Shown: piece after piece, positions 21,571 to 33,000 of the stretch
Layout: every line of letters begins with the position of its first letter
Position numbering within the stretch: the stretch's first letter is position 1
Program-made: the position numbers and the translations under genes
The notes under the pieces: model-generated
What the model was told of the DNA's origin: nothing
Database searches by the model: none
Seen by the model: the letters and a program-made list of their open reading frames with translations, nothing else
NCBI GenBank assembly: GCA_037179385.1
Contig: CM074181.1
Span: forward strand, 51,780,297 to 51,844,296
Reading direction: 5' to 3'
Length of the DNA: 64,000 nucleotides
From: Holothuria scabra
Taxonomy: Eukaryota > Echinodermata > Holothuroidea > Aspidochirotida > Holothuriidae

Positions 21571-22487
21571 CCTCAAAACGTTGAATAATTTATCCAGTAT
21601 CGCATCGCAATTTGCTACACAAACAGGCCAAGTTGCTACACAAATGACAAATTGTGTAGCGATTTTTTGTCTGCATAACCCTTGCATTTTCACAAACAAC
21701 GTACGAAAGACCTCAAAAATCTTCAAAACTGCTACGCAAAATTTTAAAGCTAAATTATTCCCTGTACTGAGCGCCTGTGGTTAACTACTTTCTTGTGCCA
21801 CTGTGGTCTCGCAAAAGTAGTACTTACACAAAAGTTGTATTGACGTGAAGTTGGGCTCGAATACAGAATAATATTGTAAGTTGTGAGCTCTTTATCTGAA
21901 GAGTAAATGATTCAGTGCTACTAAAAAGATATATCTGCGTTCAAAAACGGTTGTGCCAATCTAGGTGTGTTCTTTCAGTTTCAGAATTCCAGCGGACGGG
22001 ATAACCTAGGCAAAAACAGTCGTCCTTGGCATGATCTGGTTCTTCTACATCATCGATCCTGAGACCGGCTAATACTTCAGAATATTTTTCCCAGTATGTA
22101 TAAGGGCGATAGGTCTTGACACCTATTTCCATATGAGAGTTTTTCGACCCCTTTTTGCCATTCTGAAACCTTATTTTTAGAGAACAAGACACATGACTTC
22201 TTCCCTCGTGACCTCATTCTTCATTATTATTCTCACCTTCATTTTACAAACAATTTTGAAATTCCATTCGCATTTTGAAAAACCGAAATTCCCTCATTCG
22301 TAATGGGAAGAAAATTTAGGCCGTACTCTACAGAAACGTTGAGAGAACGTTGGAAAAGCAAAAAAAAAAAAAAAAAACACCCAGCTTATATCCAGGCGGC
22401 TTTAATTTTCAGAAACAGAATTCATTGACTGAATAATATACAGAAAAATTTTCTTTCACTGGCAGTAGGTGAACAATTGCATGGCAC
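21571..22487. other. Stretch without a supported gene
   Basis: An 83-codon minus-strand frame (22192-21941) has fairly balanced composition, but I found neither convincing splice borders nor a recognisable domain, so it is not called. A-run at about 22360-22377. Confidence 0.4.
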
Positions 22488-22690
22488 ATCCCAGGTAGCA
22501 TTCCCATGTGGGCCCCATATACGTCAAACCATATGGGTCCCATATTATTTTGCACCCAAGACCCATATGGGACCCATATGGGCCAGCCCAGTATGCCCTT
22601 ATGCTCATATGGGATAGTACTGGGGCCCATATGGGGCAATTGCCCAAATGGGTCCCAGCACTATCCCATATGCATCATATGGGATCACGC
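22488..22690. mobile_element. CATATGGG palindrome element, left part with inner palindrome
   Basis: 22488-22589 is the outer arm; its reverse complement is at 25973-26075 on the far side of the CR1 insertion. Shared words are GGTAGCATTCCCATGTGGG, GGGCCCCATAT, TTTTGCACCCAAGACCCATA and GGGACCCATATGGGCCAGCC. Between them, 22602-22676 is a second palindrome centred on GGCAATTGCC, with arms GCTCATATGGGATAGTACTG and the near-reverse complement AGCACTATCCCATATGC. Taken without the CR1, the element is about 310 bases of nested inverted repeats. Confidence 0.85.
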
Positions 22691-22939
22691 AGTAAGGGGG
22701 TTATTTGTGGTATTCTCCCTAGGTTTGACAGAAAGGTTTCTTCGGGTAAAATTGCGAGTTTGAACAAGTGGTTGCAAAACGAGTGTTCTCAGGGGGGTTT
22801 CAAATTTGTTGATACATGGGCCAAATTTCATAATAGACGGGATCTATTCGCTAGAGACGGGCTGCATTTGTCAGGCGTTGGGGCCAATGAATTGGGAAGG
22901 ATGGTTACTAGGGCTGTGGAATCCCAGTTGTCAAACTAG
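22690..22939 (+). pseudogene. CR1 ORF1 C-terminal part, SGNH hydrolase-like
   Basis: The frame reads VICGILPRFDRK, then LNKWLQNEC, GFKFVDTW and DGLHLSGVGANELGRM before a TAG at 22937-22939. The DGLHL motif near the end fits the catalytic Asp-His block of SGNH/GDSL esterases, which many animal CR1 elements carry in ORF1. The N-terminal part with the nucleophile serine block is missing through 5' truncation. Confidence 0.75.
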
Positions 22940-25830
22940 TTTCAGGGGCCGGCGAGGGATTTTGGTGCTAGGAGTATCTCTGATGTTGGTTGTGTTGAGG
23001 GTCCTATCCAAGCTCACAGAGGTTTTAACCATATCTCAACTGACAGGGCAGTTTATGGGATCAAAGTTGTGTTTGCTAATGTACGGAGCATTCTTAACAA
23101 GTTCGATGAATTTCTTGCACAGATTTCCATTGACAATCCAGACATTGTTGGAGTTACGGAATCATGGCTCCATAGTGAGGTAAGCAACTCTGAAATTCAG
23201 GTTCCCGGGTACAAAATTTTCAGGCAAGATAGGATTGATACTGTGGGTGGTAGGGGTGGAGGGGTTTTATTGTTTGTCAAGGATAGTTTAAATTGTGTTG
23301 AAGTCACAACCAAGTTTTCCTGTGGGTTCTCTAACTGCTTGTGGTGTGAACTTAGCTGTAGCAATGATTATGGCACCCCCTTGCTTGTCGGTATTGTTTA
23401 CCGTTCACCAAATTCTTGCGTTGAGAATAATCAGAGTTTGTTCCAAATTTTTAGAAAAATTTCTTCCAAAAAGGCTGTTGTGTTCGGGGATTTTAACTTT
23501 CCAGATATCGATTGGCATTCCTGTACTAGTGGGTTACATGGGAGGGATTTTCTTGAGGTTGTGACTGATGGTTTTCTTTACCCAGCATGTTCTGTTTCCC
23601 ACTCGTGAGGATAATTGTCTTGATTTGGTGTTAAGTACAGATGAGAACATGGTTAGAAATGTAGCTAATGGTGGTAAGATAGGGTCCAGTGACCATGACC
23701 TTATTTGTTTTGAGTTACATTGTTTCAGCAATCATGCTAGTAGTGACAAAAGAATTCTTGATTTCAGCAAGGCTAACTTTACTCGTGCTAAGGAGCTTTT
23801 AACCATAGATTGGGCAGCCCGTTTGTCTCACTTGGGCCCTGCTGAGGCATGGAGTGTTTTCCGGGATGTTGTTTCTGACACAACAAAGTTGTGTATCCCA
23901 CTTAAGAAAGCTGTGGTTAAAAATAGGCCAATCTGGATTTCTAGAGAAGTTCTTAGAGCAACTAGGAAGAAACGTAAGTGTTGGCGTCGCTATAGGGCCA
24001 GTAAAAGTCCAGAAAACTTAGCAGCTTACAAGAAGCAGGAATTCTTAGTTAAAAATTTGGTAAATGGAACTAAAACTAGGTTTGAAAAGCAGTTGGCAAA
24101 GGAGGTTAAGATAAACCCCAAAACTTTTCATGCCTATGTGAGGTCTAAGCAGAAGCTTAAGGAGGGTGCGGGGCCTCTCAAAGGTGATGATAATACTTTG
24201 GTTAGTAACCATCAGGATATGGCTAATTTGTTAAATGACTATTTTGTATCTGTTTTTACTGAGGAATCATCTTTGTTGGGGACATGTAATGGTTCTGATG
24301 TCTCTTCTTCAATCAGTTATGTCATTTTCTCAGAGGAACAAGTTTGTAAAAAGTTAAAGAGTTTGAAAGCTAGTAAGGCTGGGCCAGATAGAATCACCCA
24401 GCCATTTTACGCGAATGCTCTGAGATTTTGTCAGTTCCTCTTTCCATCATTTTTCAGAAGTGTCTGGATTCGAGTTTTGTTCCTACTGACTGGCGGGTAG
24501 CAAATGTTACTCCAATTTTTAAGAAGGGGGATCGAAGTAATCTTTGCAATTACAGGCCTGTTAGTTTAACCAGTGTTGTGTGCAAAGTTATGGAATCTTT
24601 GATTAAGGATAGTTTACTTAAGTATCTTTTAGATAATGAGTTACTTAATCTGTCACAGCATGGTTTCCTGCCAAGCAGATCTTGTGTTACTAACTTACTG
24701 AGCTTTCTTGAAGATGTCTCTTCATCTCTTGATTCCGGGTATGGCGTTGATGTCATTTACCTTGACTTTTCAAAGGCTTTTGATAAAGTTCCATTAGGTA
24801 GGCTAATGGTTAAACTGCATAGGTTAGGGGTTCAGGGCAATTGTGCTGATTGGATAAATTCGTGGCTTCATGGTAGATCTCAGAGAGTTGCTGTCAATGG
24901 TAACTTCTCCTCTTGGAAAGAAGTCACAAGTGGAGTACCACAGGGTTCTGTCCTTGGCCCACTTCTTTTCTTAATTTTCATCAATGATATTGATAGTTCT
25001 CTTACATCTCGTATAAGTAAGTTTGCAGATGATACTAAGCTTTATAGGAAAATTAGCATTTTGGATGATGCCTTGCTGCTGCAGAAAGATCTAGATAGGT
25101 TGTTTTCTTGGTCTCAGACCTGGCAAATGTCTTTTGATGCAGATAAGTGTAAGGTCCTTCATTTTGGTCCCAAAAGTTTTAGCTATGATTATAACATGAA
25201 TGGTTGTGTTTTAAGTAATGTCACCTCTGAGAAAGATCTGGGTGTTGTAATTACTGGGGACTTAAAGTCATCAAAGCAGTGTGCAGCCACTGCTGTAAAG
25301 GCTAATAGAGTGCTTGGATTGATCAAGAGGAATTTCATCAGTTTTAGTAAGGATATTGTACTTAATTTGTATAAGCAGTTGGTAAGACCCCATCTTGACT
25401 ATGCAGCTCAGGCTTGGAGTCCCTTCTATGAAAAGGACAAGTTTGTTTTAGAGCAGGTTCAGAGGAGAGCCACTCGCCTCATTCCTGAGGTGAGAAATTT
25501 GCCTTATCATGCTAGGCTTAAACATCTTGGGCTTACCACCTTGGAGCTGAGAAGGATTAGGGGAGACATGCTCCAGGTTTTCAAGTTCCTTTGTGAAAGG
25601 AATCCCCTTCTGACTTGTAGTTATTTAAGGGTTCAAGGTAATTCTCGGGTGCGTGGGCATTGTAAAAAGCTTGAAAAGCCTTTTGCAAGGCTTGACATTA
25701 GGAAGTTTAGTTTCTCCCATAGAGTTGTCAAGGAGTGGAATTGTCTACCAGATTGGGTAGTAAACTCCCCCTCAGTTCACTGCTTTAAGGTTAACATTGA
25801 CAGGTTTTTCCATGACTGTGGTAGAATCTG
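22940..25830 (+). pseudogene. CR1 ORF2: endonuclease and reverse transcriptase, frameshifted
   Basis: The frame is open immediately after the ORF1 TAG and is in the same frame as ORF1. The APE-type endonuclease spans about 23045-23720, with ANVRSILNK, VTESWLH, GGGVLLFVK, GIVYRSPNS, VFGDFNFPDIDW and the SSDHDLI catalytic end. The reverse transcriptase has VTPIFKKGD, NYRPVSLTS, GFLPSRSC, the palm box [32 protein letters not shown] and FADDTKL. The C-terminal domain has LDYAAQAWSP and LEQVQRRATR. A frame change near 23585 (one extra T) and another near 24390 (net loss of one base), both judged against the copy at 3539, make this copy non-functional as it stands. Stop is at 25829-25831. Confidence 0.92.
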
Positions 25831-25962
25831 ATTGTTTGGGGCTGTAGTCAAGCTTTGGTGGTTAGACTTTTGATTAGGGCTTGGTCTTCAGGGCATCTTA
25901 TGGGGCCTTGGCCCTCCTTTGCCCTTCAACCTGTTATGTTATGTTATGTTATGTTATGTTAT

Positions 25963-26075
25963 ATGGGTTTCCTGGGCTGGCCCATATGGGTCCCATATGG
26001 GTCTTGGGTGCAAAAGGTATATGGGGCCCCATATGTTTGTCGATATGGGGCCCACATGGGAATGCTACCAGGGAT
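25963..26075. mobile_element. CATATGGG palindrome element, right arm
   Basis: 25973-26075 is the reverse complement of 22488-22589 with about ten differences. Together with the left part it shows that the CR1 copy interrupts a pre-existing inverted-repeat element. Confidence 0.85.
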
Positions 26076-26103
26076 TGTGTTCGGAAGATGTTAAGTAATT
26101 TTG

Positions 26104-26382
26104 AAGGGCTAATCCTCTCACCCCAAACTGCAATGTTGTAGTAGCCTACAGAAATTAAGTTTGCCTAACTCTCTGATTGACAGCAGGTTCAAAAAATGCG
26201 ATATACCAAAAAGCTCATCATATTACACAGCTGTGCTGAGAATGCAGGTTTTGTTGACTCATCAGAGCAGGGAGTTGCAACAATTTGATCAGAGCGAGAA
26301 TTTTAGAGCGAGTTGTGGGAGGCGCTAAGTAAGTAAATTAGGAGAATTGAAATTTGGGTGAGAGAATTCAATGAACCCTTTA
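26104..26382. mobile_element. AAGGGCCAATCCTCTCACCCC MITE, copy A
   Basis: Starts with AAGGGCTAATCCTCTCACCC and ends with a diverged reverse complement (GGGTGAGAGAATT, then ACCCTTT). The interior shares TGATTGACAG, CACAG and GTGGGAGG-GC blocks with copies at 43253-43562 and 45572-45888. No ORF. Confidence 0.75.
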
Positions 26383-26581
26383 AAGAAATACTGTCCAACA
26401 TTTTCTTTGGATTTAATACAGTATGGGAAGTTTGTGATGTCATCGTGGCACATTAATTTAACTTGAATTGCAAGAGTCAATTTATTTACACTTGCTATAC
26501 CCCGCAAGGGTCTGCTTGAGGCTACAGGGAAAGGTTTTCTAACACACCAACAGTATCAATTTCAATGACAAACAGCCTTAA

Positions 26582-28052
26582 GGTGCGTTCACATATAACG
26601 GCAGCGGCAACGCAACGGCAACGGTAACGGCAACGGCAATCCGGCAGAGCTGTTCACATATGACGGCAAAAATTATTACCGCATACGGTAAAAATTTTAC
26701 CGGATTATACTGACTGGAATTTGAACCTGACAAATTTGTTCCATCAGGGAGGTGTAACTAACTAATCATACCTCCCTTGTTCCATTATCTGATTATCGAA
26801 CATGGTCGACATTGATGAGGAGCTGATATTTTAAATAGCAATTGCGTATCAAATAGATCGGAAGAAAGGGCGAAAGAGGAAAAGATGGTGACAGCAGAAT
26901 AATTAAATCTGACAATAAAAGTCTGAACAGAACTTGAGCCAAATACTTTCGTGACAATGTTATCAGAAAATGCCCCGCAAAAATTCAAGCTAAGCCAGTG
27001 TCGCATTGTCGCAGAAGGCATAGATATACTTACTTGTCTATTACAGCATGGTTGGCAAAAAACGAATATTCCCACCTTTTTCAGTGCGCAGTTTCATTTG
27101 AAAAAAATGAGATGTGGCATTTAATTTTTTATGAAAAAAATATATTTCTTGTTCGTAGAAAAAGCGAAAAATCAGCATCAAATGTGTAACTTTTGGTCAA
27201 TGGCGTAGGGTGAGGTGCATATTCCAAAACTGCCCCCCCCCCCCCACACACACACACACACATACACCACTTTCATATTCTTCCTTTGTCACCGTGACTG
27301 CATTATGCTTGTCTGAATTAGAAGTAAGGTCGGGCCAGGCAAAATAGGCTTACGTTTTAAGGAAAAAAAATGAGCGACCCATGTTCCTTAATAAACATTG
27401 CAATGCAGTATAGGTCTGTACTAAAGAGGAAATAATTTATAGCCGACATGTATTTTTTAAGTCTGACATACGTTACATCATGGACAAAACAAAAGTTATG
27501 ATTGATGGCTTATTGTTATAATACTACTAACAATACCTGCTATCAACGTAAATGATATAAAAAGTTTCCATCGAATTGGGAATTTCCCATTTCTTTTGCT
27601 ATTTTCTCATACGTTAAAATATTTTAGTTTATCGTGGTAGCTATGATTTGTCACATCGTATGTGAATGATTCTTTTTGGACAAGAATGACCAGTTTTTTC
27701 TATAATCTGGTCAGATAAGTCTGATCTTCGAGGCATCTTGTAGTTGAACGCATCCAAATAGTTTGTGCACTGTTTTGCTGGATATCACAGAACTTCCCTG
27801 CCCCGTACCGTTGGCTCCCGCTGGTCAGACAGGCAAATGCTTGCACACTTTGAAGTTGGTAGGGTTTTTTTGCCGTACGGCAAATGGCGTTGAATCGCTC
27901 CATGTGCGATTACTTTTTTGCCGGACGCATTTTTACCGGATTGCCGCATTGCCGTTGCCGTGCTAGTGTGAACATTCTTTCATTTTCTATTGTGTGGGAT
28001 ATTTTTGCCGTTACCGTTGCCGTTGCCGGACAAGTGTGACTCATCGTGCCTA
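26582..28052. mobile_element. DNA transposon remnant with CGGCAACGG inverted ends
   Basis: The left end reads AGGTGCGTTCACATATAACG, then repeats of GGCAACGG. The right end read on the minus strand begins GGCACGATGAGTCACACTTG and continues CCGGCAACGGCAACGGTAAC. Each end carries the TTCACA plus CGGCAACGG module twice. The interior of about 1.2 kb has only broken frames; one starting at 26802 reads MVDIDEELIF, a stop, then a Lys/Arg-rich stretch. A PIF/Harbinger-type origin is a guess from the GGTGCGTTCACA-style end. The target duplication is not clear. Confidence 0.7.
27070..27290 (+). repeat. Dispersed repeat with poly-C, copy 1
   Basis: TTTCATTTG, TTTTTTATGAAAAAAA, GTAGAAAAA and TGGTCAATGGCGTAGGGTGA followed by a C run and CACTTTCATATT match 33780-33985 in order. 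It lies inside the 26582-28052 element. (CA)n microsatellite at 27245-27261. Confidence 0.65.
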
Positions 28053-29325
28053 CATTACATAGGCCTATTTTTTGTGGCTTTGTTGAAAAGTAGGCTGGTG
28101 TTTTTTAACAAAATCTTTCAGTTAAAGTGAGGAAAATCCGGGTATTGCGACAGGGTTTTTTTAACTTTGGACGACACTATTTTTCTTGCAAAACCCAATA
28201 AGAAGCCTCACTGGAATATATCTGTAAGTAGACTGTTCTTTTTAATGATTGGTTCTTCCAAGTCATGTGACAATATACTTTTCTCCAAATTTTCTAGGAG
28301 TAATGGTAGCTGCTTTGTTCACTCAGTCTACTAAAAATATGTCCTCATCCACGACGTACATAATCTCAGTATATTAGTACAGGTTGAGTATGTACATTAC
28401 AAACTCTGTAATATTAGCTGCGTTGTCTGTATTTTGTTAATTTAAGTTGCTGTCAATCGAAGAGCAGTGAGAAATGAGAATTTCTGTGGACCATTACAAT
28501 AAATCGAGTTTAGGGGGTCAGTTCCCCCAACCCATCCCACCTCACATTGGTCCTCAGCTGTTCTGTTGACATATTAGTGTATTGTACACATTTGCAAAAT
28601 AACCATCGAATTTAACTGAACTGAAAGGTTTCGGATACAAGCAAAACACAAAAGTTGATAAAAAGAAAAGTTATAATTAAATGCAGTGGACAAGTCACAT
28701 GAAGGTAGGCCACGTGACATTTGGTGAACATCCAAGCTCCATGCACCGGTACAAAACACAGAACAGTATTCACACACTGATAAAATATGCTTTCTATGCG
28801 GAAAGAGATACCAGGGAGTTGCAACTAGAGTCAAACCCCTTCTACGACAGAGTGTTGCGTTATTTTACTAACTTGGAGAACTTTTAGAACCCAGTTTTCT
28901 TATATGATTGATGTGTGAAATATGTGAAGCAGAATGGAATGTCTAAGTGTTGACTTGTTTACTTGTACCTTTTTGATTGAAATAAACCAAGAAATCCAGA
29001 TGAACATAAAATAACCGTAGTCCATTCTGGTGGGGAATTACAGCACTTACGAAGAGTATCTTGATCGCTTACTTTTAGGGGGCCCATTGACTTGATATCG
29101 AAAGTTGTAAATGGTCACTACCACATTACAATGCTTATAGTTAGCGTAATGAGTCAAGTTTCGTATCCAGTACTCACGGGAAAAGTTCAAATTTTGAATT
29201 TTGTTGTGTCCTGACTTGTAATGGTTTTGTGCATAATTTGAAAAAGTGTCTGGTCACGAAGTTTGAAAACAGAATTGAACCGTTAAGTATACTCACTCAA
29301 AAAACGGTTATCTGTACATGTAGGA
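28053..29325. other. Stretch without a supported gene
   Basis: No exon, RNA gene or defined repeat ends. The word CAGGGAGTTGCAAC recurs at 28812. Confidence 0.45.
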
Positions 29326-29329
29326 CATT

Positions 29330-29412
29330 GGGATTGTCTAAGTTTGACCATTTGTCATTGACATGTGAAGAAAACTTAACAGGTTTGGAAAAATTTGTTG
29401 AATTTCATGAAC
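29330..29412 (+). repeat. Solitary copy of the 81-bp unit
   Basis: GGGATTGTCTAAGTTTGACC, ATTTGTCATTG, ATGTGAA and GGTTTGGAAAAATTTGTTGA match the tandem units at 9246-9405 in GLYCTK intron 1. Confidence 0.75.
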
Positions 29413-29859
29413 CAAACCAATGAGCCTCTTTTAGTTAGTGGGTACAAAACGCTCTGGAGGTTATTACGCGGACACCACCTAAGCTGGTATGCACGTCACC
29501 GTACATGGGCCAATACTAGGCCCACGGACCACATACGGACTGTGACTGAGGTATCCAATCCCGCGACATGCTAGGCATACTGCTAGAATTCAATAGGACA
29601 TTTTAGCCAATATTACCCGAGAAAAAGGCTTTTTTCCCGGGTGAAGCTTATCTCTATAATTGCATCAGTTAATACCTTTTACAACCAAACTTTCTCCATT
29701 GACCAATCAGTCTTTAAAACGGTTCAAACCCCTTTAATTTTATTGATCTCAAGATACCTGAACAGGAAGTTCTCTGATAGATTCTGGATTAAGAGTGGTC
29801 AACTAGAGATGGCTAAAACTTGCTATTCATTTCTAGCGTCATGTGATTGAGATCTAAAC

Positions 29860-30090
29860 CAAGGTAGTAAACCTATATGAGACTCACCTATAAATATATC
29901 ATGCCAATTTAATTCGCAGCGGGAGTTAACAAGGGGCGCATATGGGTAAACAACATACATGAGGATATTATTGGGTTGCCAGTGACCAACATTCTCCAAC
30001 ATATCAATGATAAGCATAGGCCCCAGAAACATCCCATGTGGATCACATAGGTCAATAGGGTGCCCACATGGGTCCCTTCAGTCAGTGGCG
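29860..30090. repeat. Degenerate relative of the CATATGGG palindrome element
   Basis: Words such as CATATGGG, GGCCCCAG, ATCCCATGTGG and CCCACATGGGTCCC occur in an inverted arrangement like that of 22488-22690. The copy is too diverged for an exact arm alignment by eye. Confidence 0.4.
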
Positions 30091-33000
30091 TAGCAAGGGT
30101 TTGTGGCACCAGGGCCAGGAAACGGAATTGGCGTCCTACTCCCCTTTCTCAGGGGGTGGGGGTAATCTTATGAATATTTTCACAACTCAAAAAGTTAAAA
30201 TGGTTATCCCCATATCCTAATCATGGCAGGGATGACGCCAGGATTTGCCCGGCGGAGGGGGGAGGGAAGCTCCCCGACAGTGGGGCGAGCATTTCAAAGC
30301 CCCTACAAGACCGATGAGTTCCGGGTTGGATGTGACTTGTAGAATTTGAGGGGCGCGCAGTGAACCGACATTTTTGGCTTTTTTAAAATTGCAATAATTA
30401 AAAACCCTGAGCTGGAGCTTGTTTTGAAGAAATATTGAAATTTCTGGAAGAAAATTGGCTTTCAAGTTCGTAAGGATCGTTAAAAATATTGAAGAGTCTG
30501 CCCTACATATAAGCAAAATCGAAAAATTTATAGAGGTTACTGCAATATGTTTGGTCTTAAACATGTTAATATAGGCCTATACGTACTAAGACTCTCAGAA
30601 GTAAAAAACTTGAAATTTGCCCGCCGAAAACTTTTTACCTTTCTGAACAAAGATTTGTAAATTTAGAGCTTATATTGGAGAAATTTTGGAATTTAATGAA
30701 AAAAGTGGGCTTTTTAGTAAGGCGAAATTGAGCAATTTGGGATTTTGATAAACTGATCTACCTTTCAGGAGGAAAGTAAGTAGAAGGTAGGGGTTGGCTT
30801 GGTTTTTTTTTTTTTTGTAGGGATTATCCACCTTCATTAAAAAAATTACTGAAAATCTTGTGCATTTTTAACAAATATTTGAAATTCTGAAGCTTAAATT
30901 GAAGACAAAATGGTTATTTTATGACATATTTGGGGATTTTTATTGAAGAATCTCACCTTCTTATAACAAAAATCAAATAGATCGCCGGGACGATAATACT
31001 TTAATTACAGTAGAACGCTTTACTAAAATTAGATACGGCATCTTCGCAATTGACAGAGGTGAAGTCGGGGGATTTGATGTTTACAAGGTCGAAGAACAAC
31101 TTTCATCCACAGCTAGACTTGCCGAATAACGGCGCGAGGTCCAAAAGTCTAAAAATAAAGCCCTACCTGGTGTTTTTAAGGCCCGGGAAAAACCTTGAGT
31201 ATAGTTCATGGGGATAAAACCCCTTATGTGGAATTGCAGACACTTAAAATGATGCATTTGAGCCCTTTATGCGTGTAGCCTTCAATTTGATAGGAGGAGT
31301 CGAAACTTGTACGCAGACTCAAACGTGAGGCCCCACAGATAAAAATGCCACTTAATAGACATTGTAAGTTGCATTTCACAAATAAATAGCAGAGACTTGC
31401 AACATCGTAACGATACAAATCAAAAATGCAAAACAGCTGCTCAAGGAAGGAGAGACTGCCCCTTTCGTCCCTTCTTGTGACGTACCTGGCCGGGATGAAC
31501 CACAACAGGGTTTGAAAAATATTAATTCGGGGGAGATGGGATTTAACAAAAAAGGGCCATCTAGGAGGAAGGCGACTGAAAATTATTCGACGCCGGTAAA
31601 ACGAAGAAAATTTAAAAAAAAAACGACCTTTATTCCCAGTGATGGGGATTCCCGTGGCTTGAATGTAAATTTAGGTAACATATCTATTTAGACTTGGACG
31701 CCATCACTCACTGATCGAGTATATTGTCCTTCCCTTGCTTCCATAAAATAGGGTAGTATATGTTTCTAACAGTGGCACACCCAGGAGTTAGAATTCAGTG
31801 AATGATGTGAAGCTATAGGTTCGTGCAGATGTAGTGTCTTTGCCAAAATGCTTGGCGCTTGAGGGGGCGCCTCTAATTATTTAGGTCAAATTTCGTATAA
31901 CAAAATAGATCCACGTTGGGACGTTTGACAGTTTTAGCATGAATTGCTATCATAACAAGGCTGAATGAGCACTTTTGCACTAAATAGTAAATTTGCAGAA
32001 CCTTTTCCCAAAATACATAGCGTTTCGCCTGAAAGACTAATGTACCCATAAACATAACAAAGAGAATAACAGGGAACGTGTTCCTTTCCCGAGGCTGCCA
32101 TTTCCTTGTACACTTATCTATTATAAACTAGATATTGAAAATCTTAAAGGGCCCCGTAAATGTATCAAACTGTTTAAAAAAAACTTAAGCCACTCCCACT
32201 CGCCACTCCCACTCACTCATATCTATCTTGGACAGCTTGCACTGGCCAAACATTAACAGTGTACTGCGACGTATGCATTACAACAGATTCTTCAGTAAAT
32301 GGAATTTACGCAAAGCTTGGGATGAGCTTACTGACAAAAATAACACGCGGGGTCCTCGTAAAGTGATCTGTTAGTGATAGATTCTGTTTACAAAAAACTT
32401 GATGTATATTTCTTTTCCTCTGGTTTATACTATTTTTCAAGTACCCAAAGAAATGCTCATGGTTAATGTAAAGTAAAATTTTAACAAAAGAGAAATTTAA
32501 AAACCCATTTTGAGGAAACAAAACATTTTATGTTTTGTAGGTTTTGGGGTATTGTAGAGAAATAATGCTTACTTTCTAGCATTGTTTCCGACATGATTCA
32601 TTCGTATTTTACTTCCTTGCGGACTTTAAATTTAACTTTCTCAATGTTGAAGTCATATAGGCGTAGGAAGCGGGGGGGGGGGAGGTTGCGGGGGCGATAG
32701 ATCCCAGTAAAAAATAAGGGGGAGGAAGTATGCTTCGCCCCCCCCCCCCCAACTTCCCTGATTAAAAAAAAACCCTTTTCATTTGTGTGATATTCTCAAG
32801 TCTTCTTTCTCATGAAATTCCGAGTTTCTTCAATACAAGCCCCAATTTGTAATTCATTGTTTCAAAAAAGCAAAATTTTCCTCGTCGCGCCTGAACGTGC
32901 AATTCCTGATGCATAAGTGCTGTCTCATAAATCGGTTTGACAAACCTTTTCAAGCTCTGGAAATGACAAAATCGAAATTTGTCATTTGTGACACCAGATC

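Larger units (their letters stand above)
22690..25962 (+). mobile_element. CR1-like LINE, 5'-truncated, near full ORF2
   Basis: Contains the C-terminal end of an ORF1 with an SGNH-hydrolase-like domain, then an endonuclease and reverse transcriptase ORF2 broken by two frameshifts. A 3' untranslated region follows with TTATGGGGCCTTGGCCCTCC, then a 3' microsatellite of TTATG units (25933-25962), the usual ending of CR1-clade elements. It has inserted into the CATATGGG palindrome element, whose arms flank it. The left junction is near 22690 within ORF1, so the copy is 5'-truncated, as is normal for target-primed reverse transcription. Related copies are at 3539-4745 and 59742-59806. Confidence 0.93.

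Noticed and set aside
21941..22192. 83-codon minus-strand frame with balanced composition (contains YTYWEKYSEVLAGL)
   Set aside because: It looks more protein-like than most open frames here, but I found no recognisable family and no convincing splice borders or promoter. Conservation data would be needed to call it.
22506..22763. Open frames reading repeated GPIWG- and SHM-type words
   Set aside because: They are translations of the CATATGGG palindrome words and of the CR1 start, not a protein gene.
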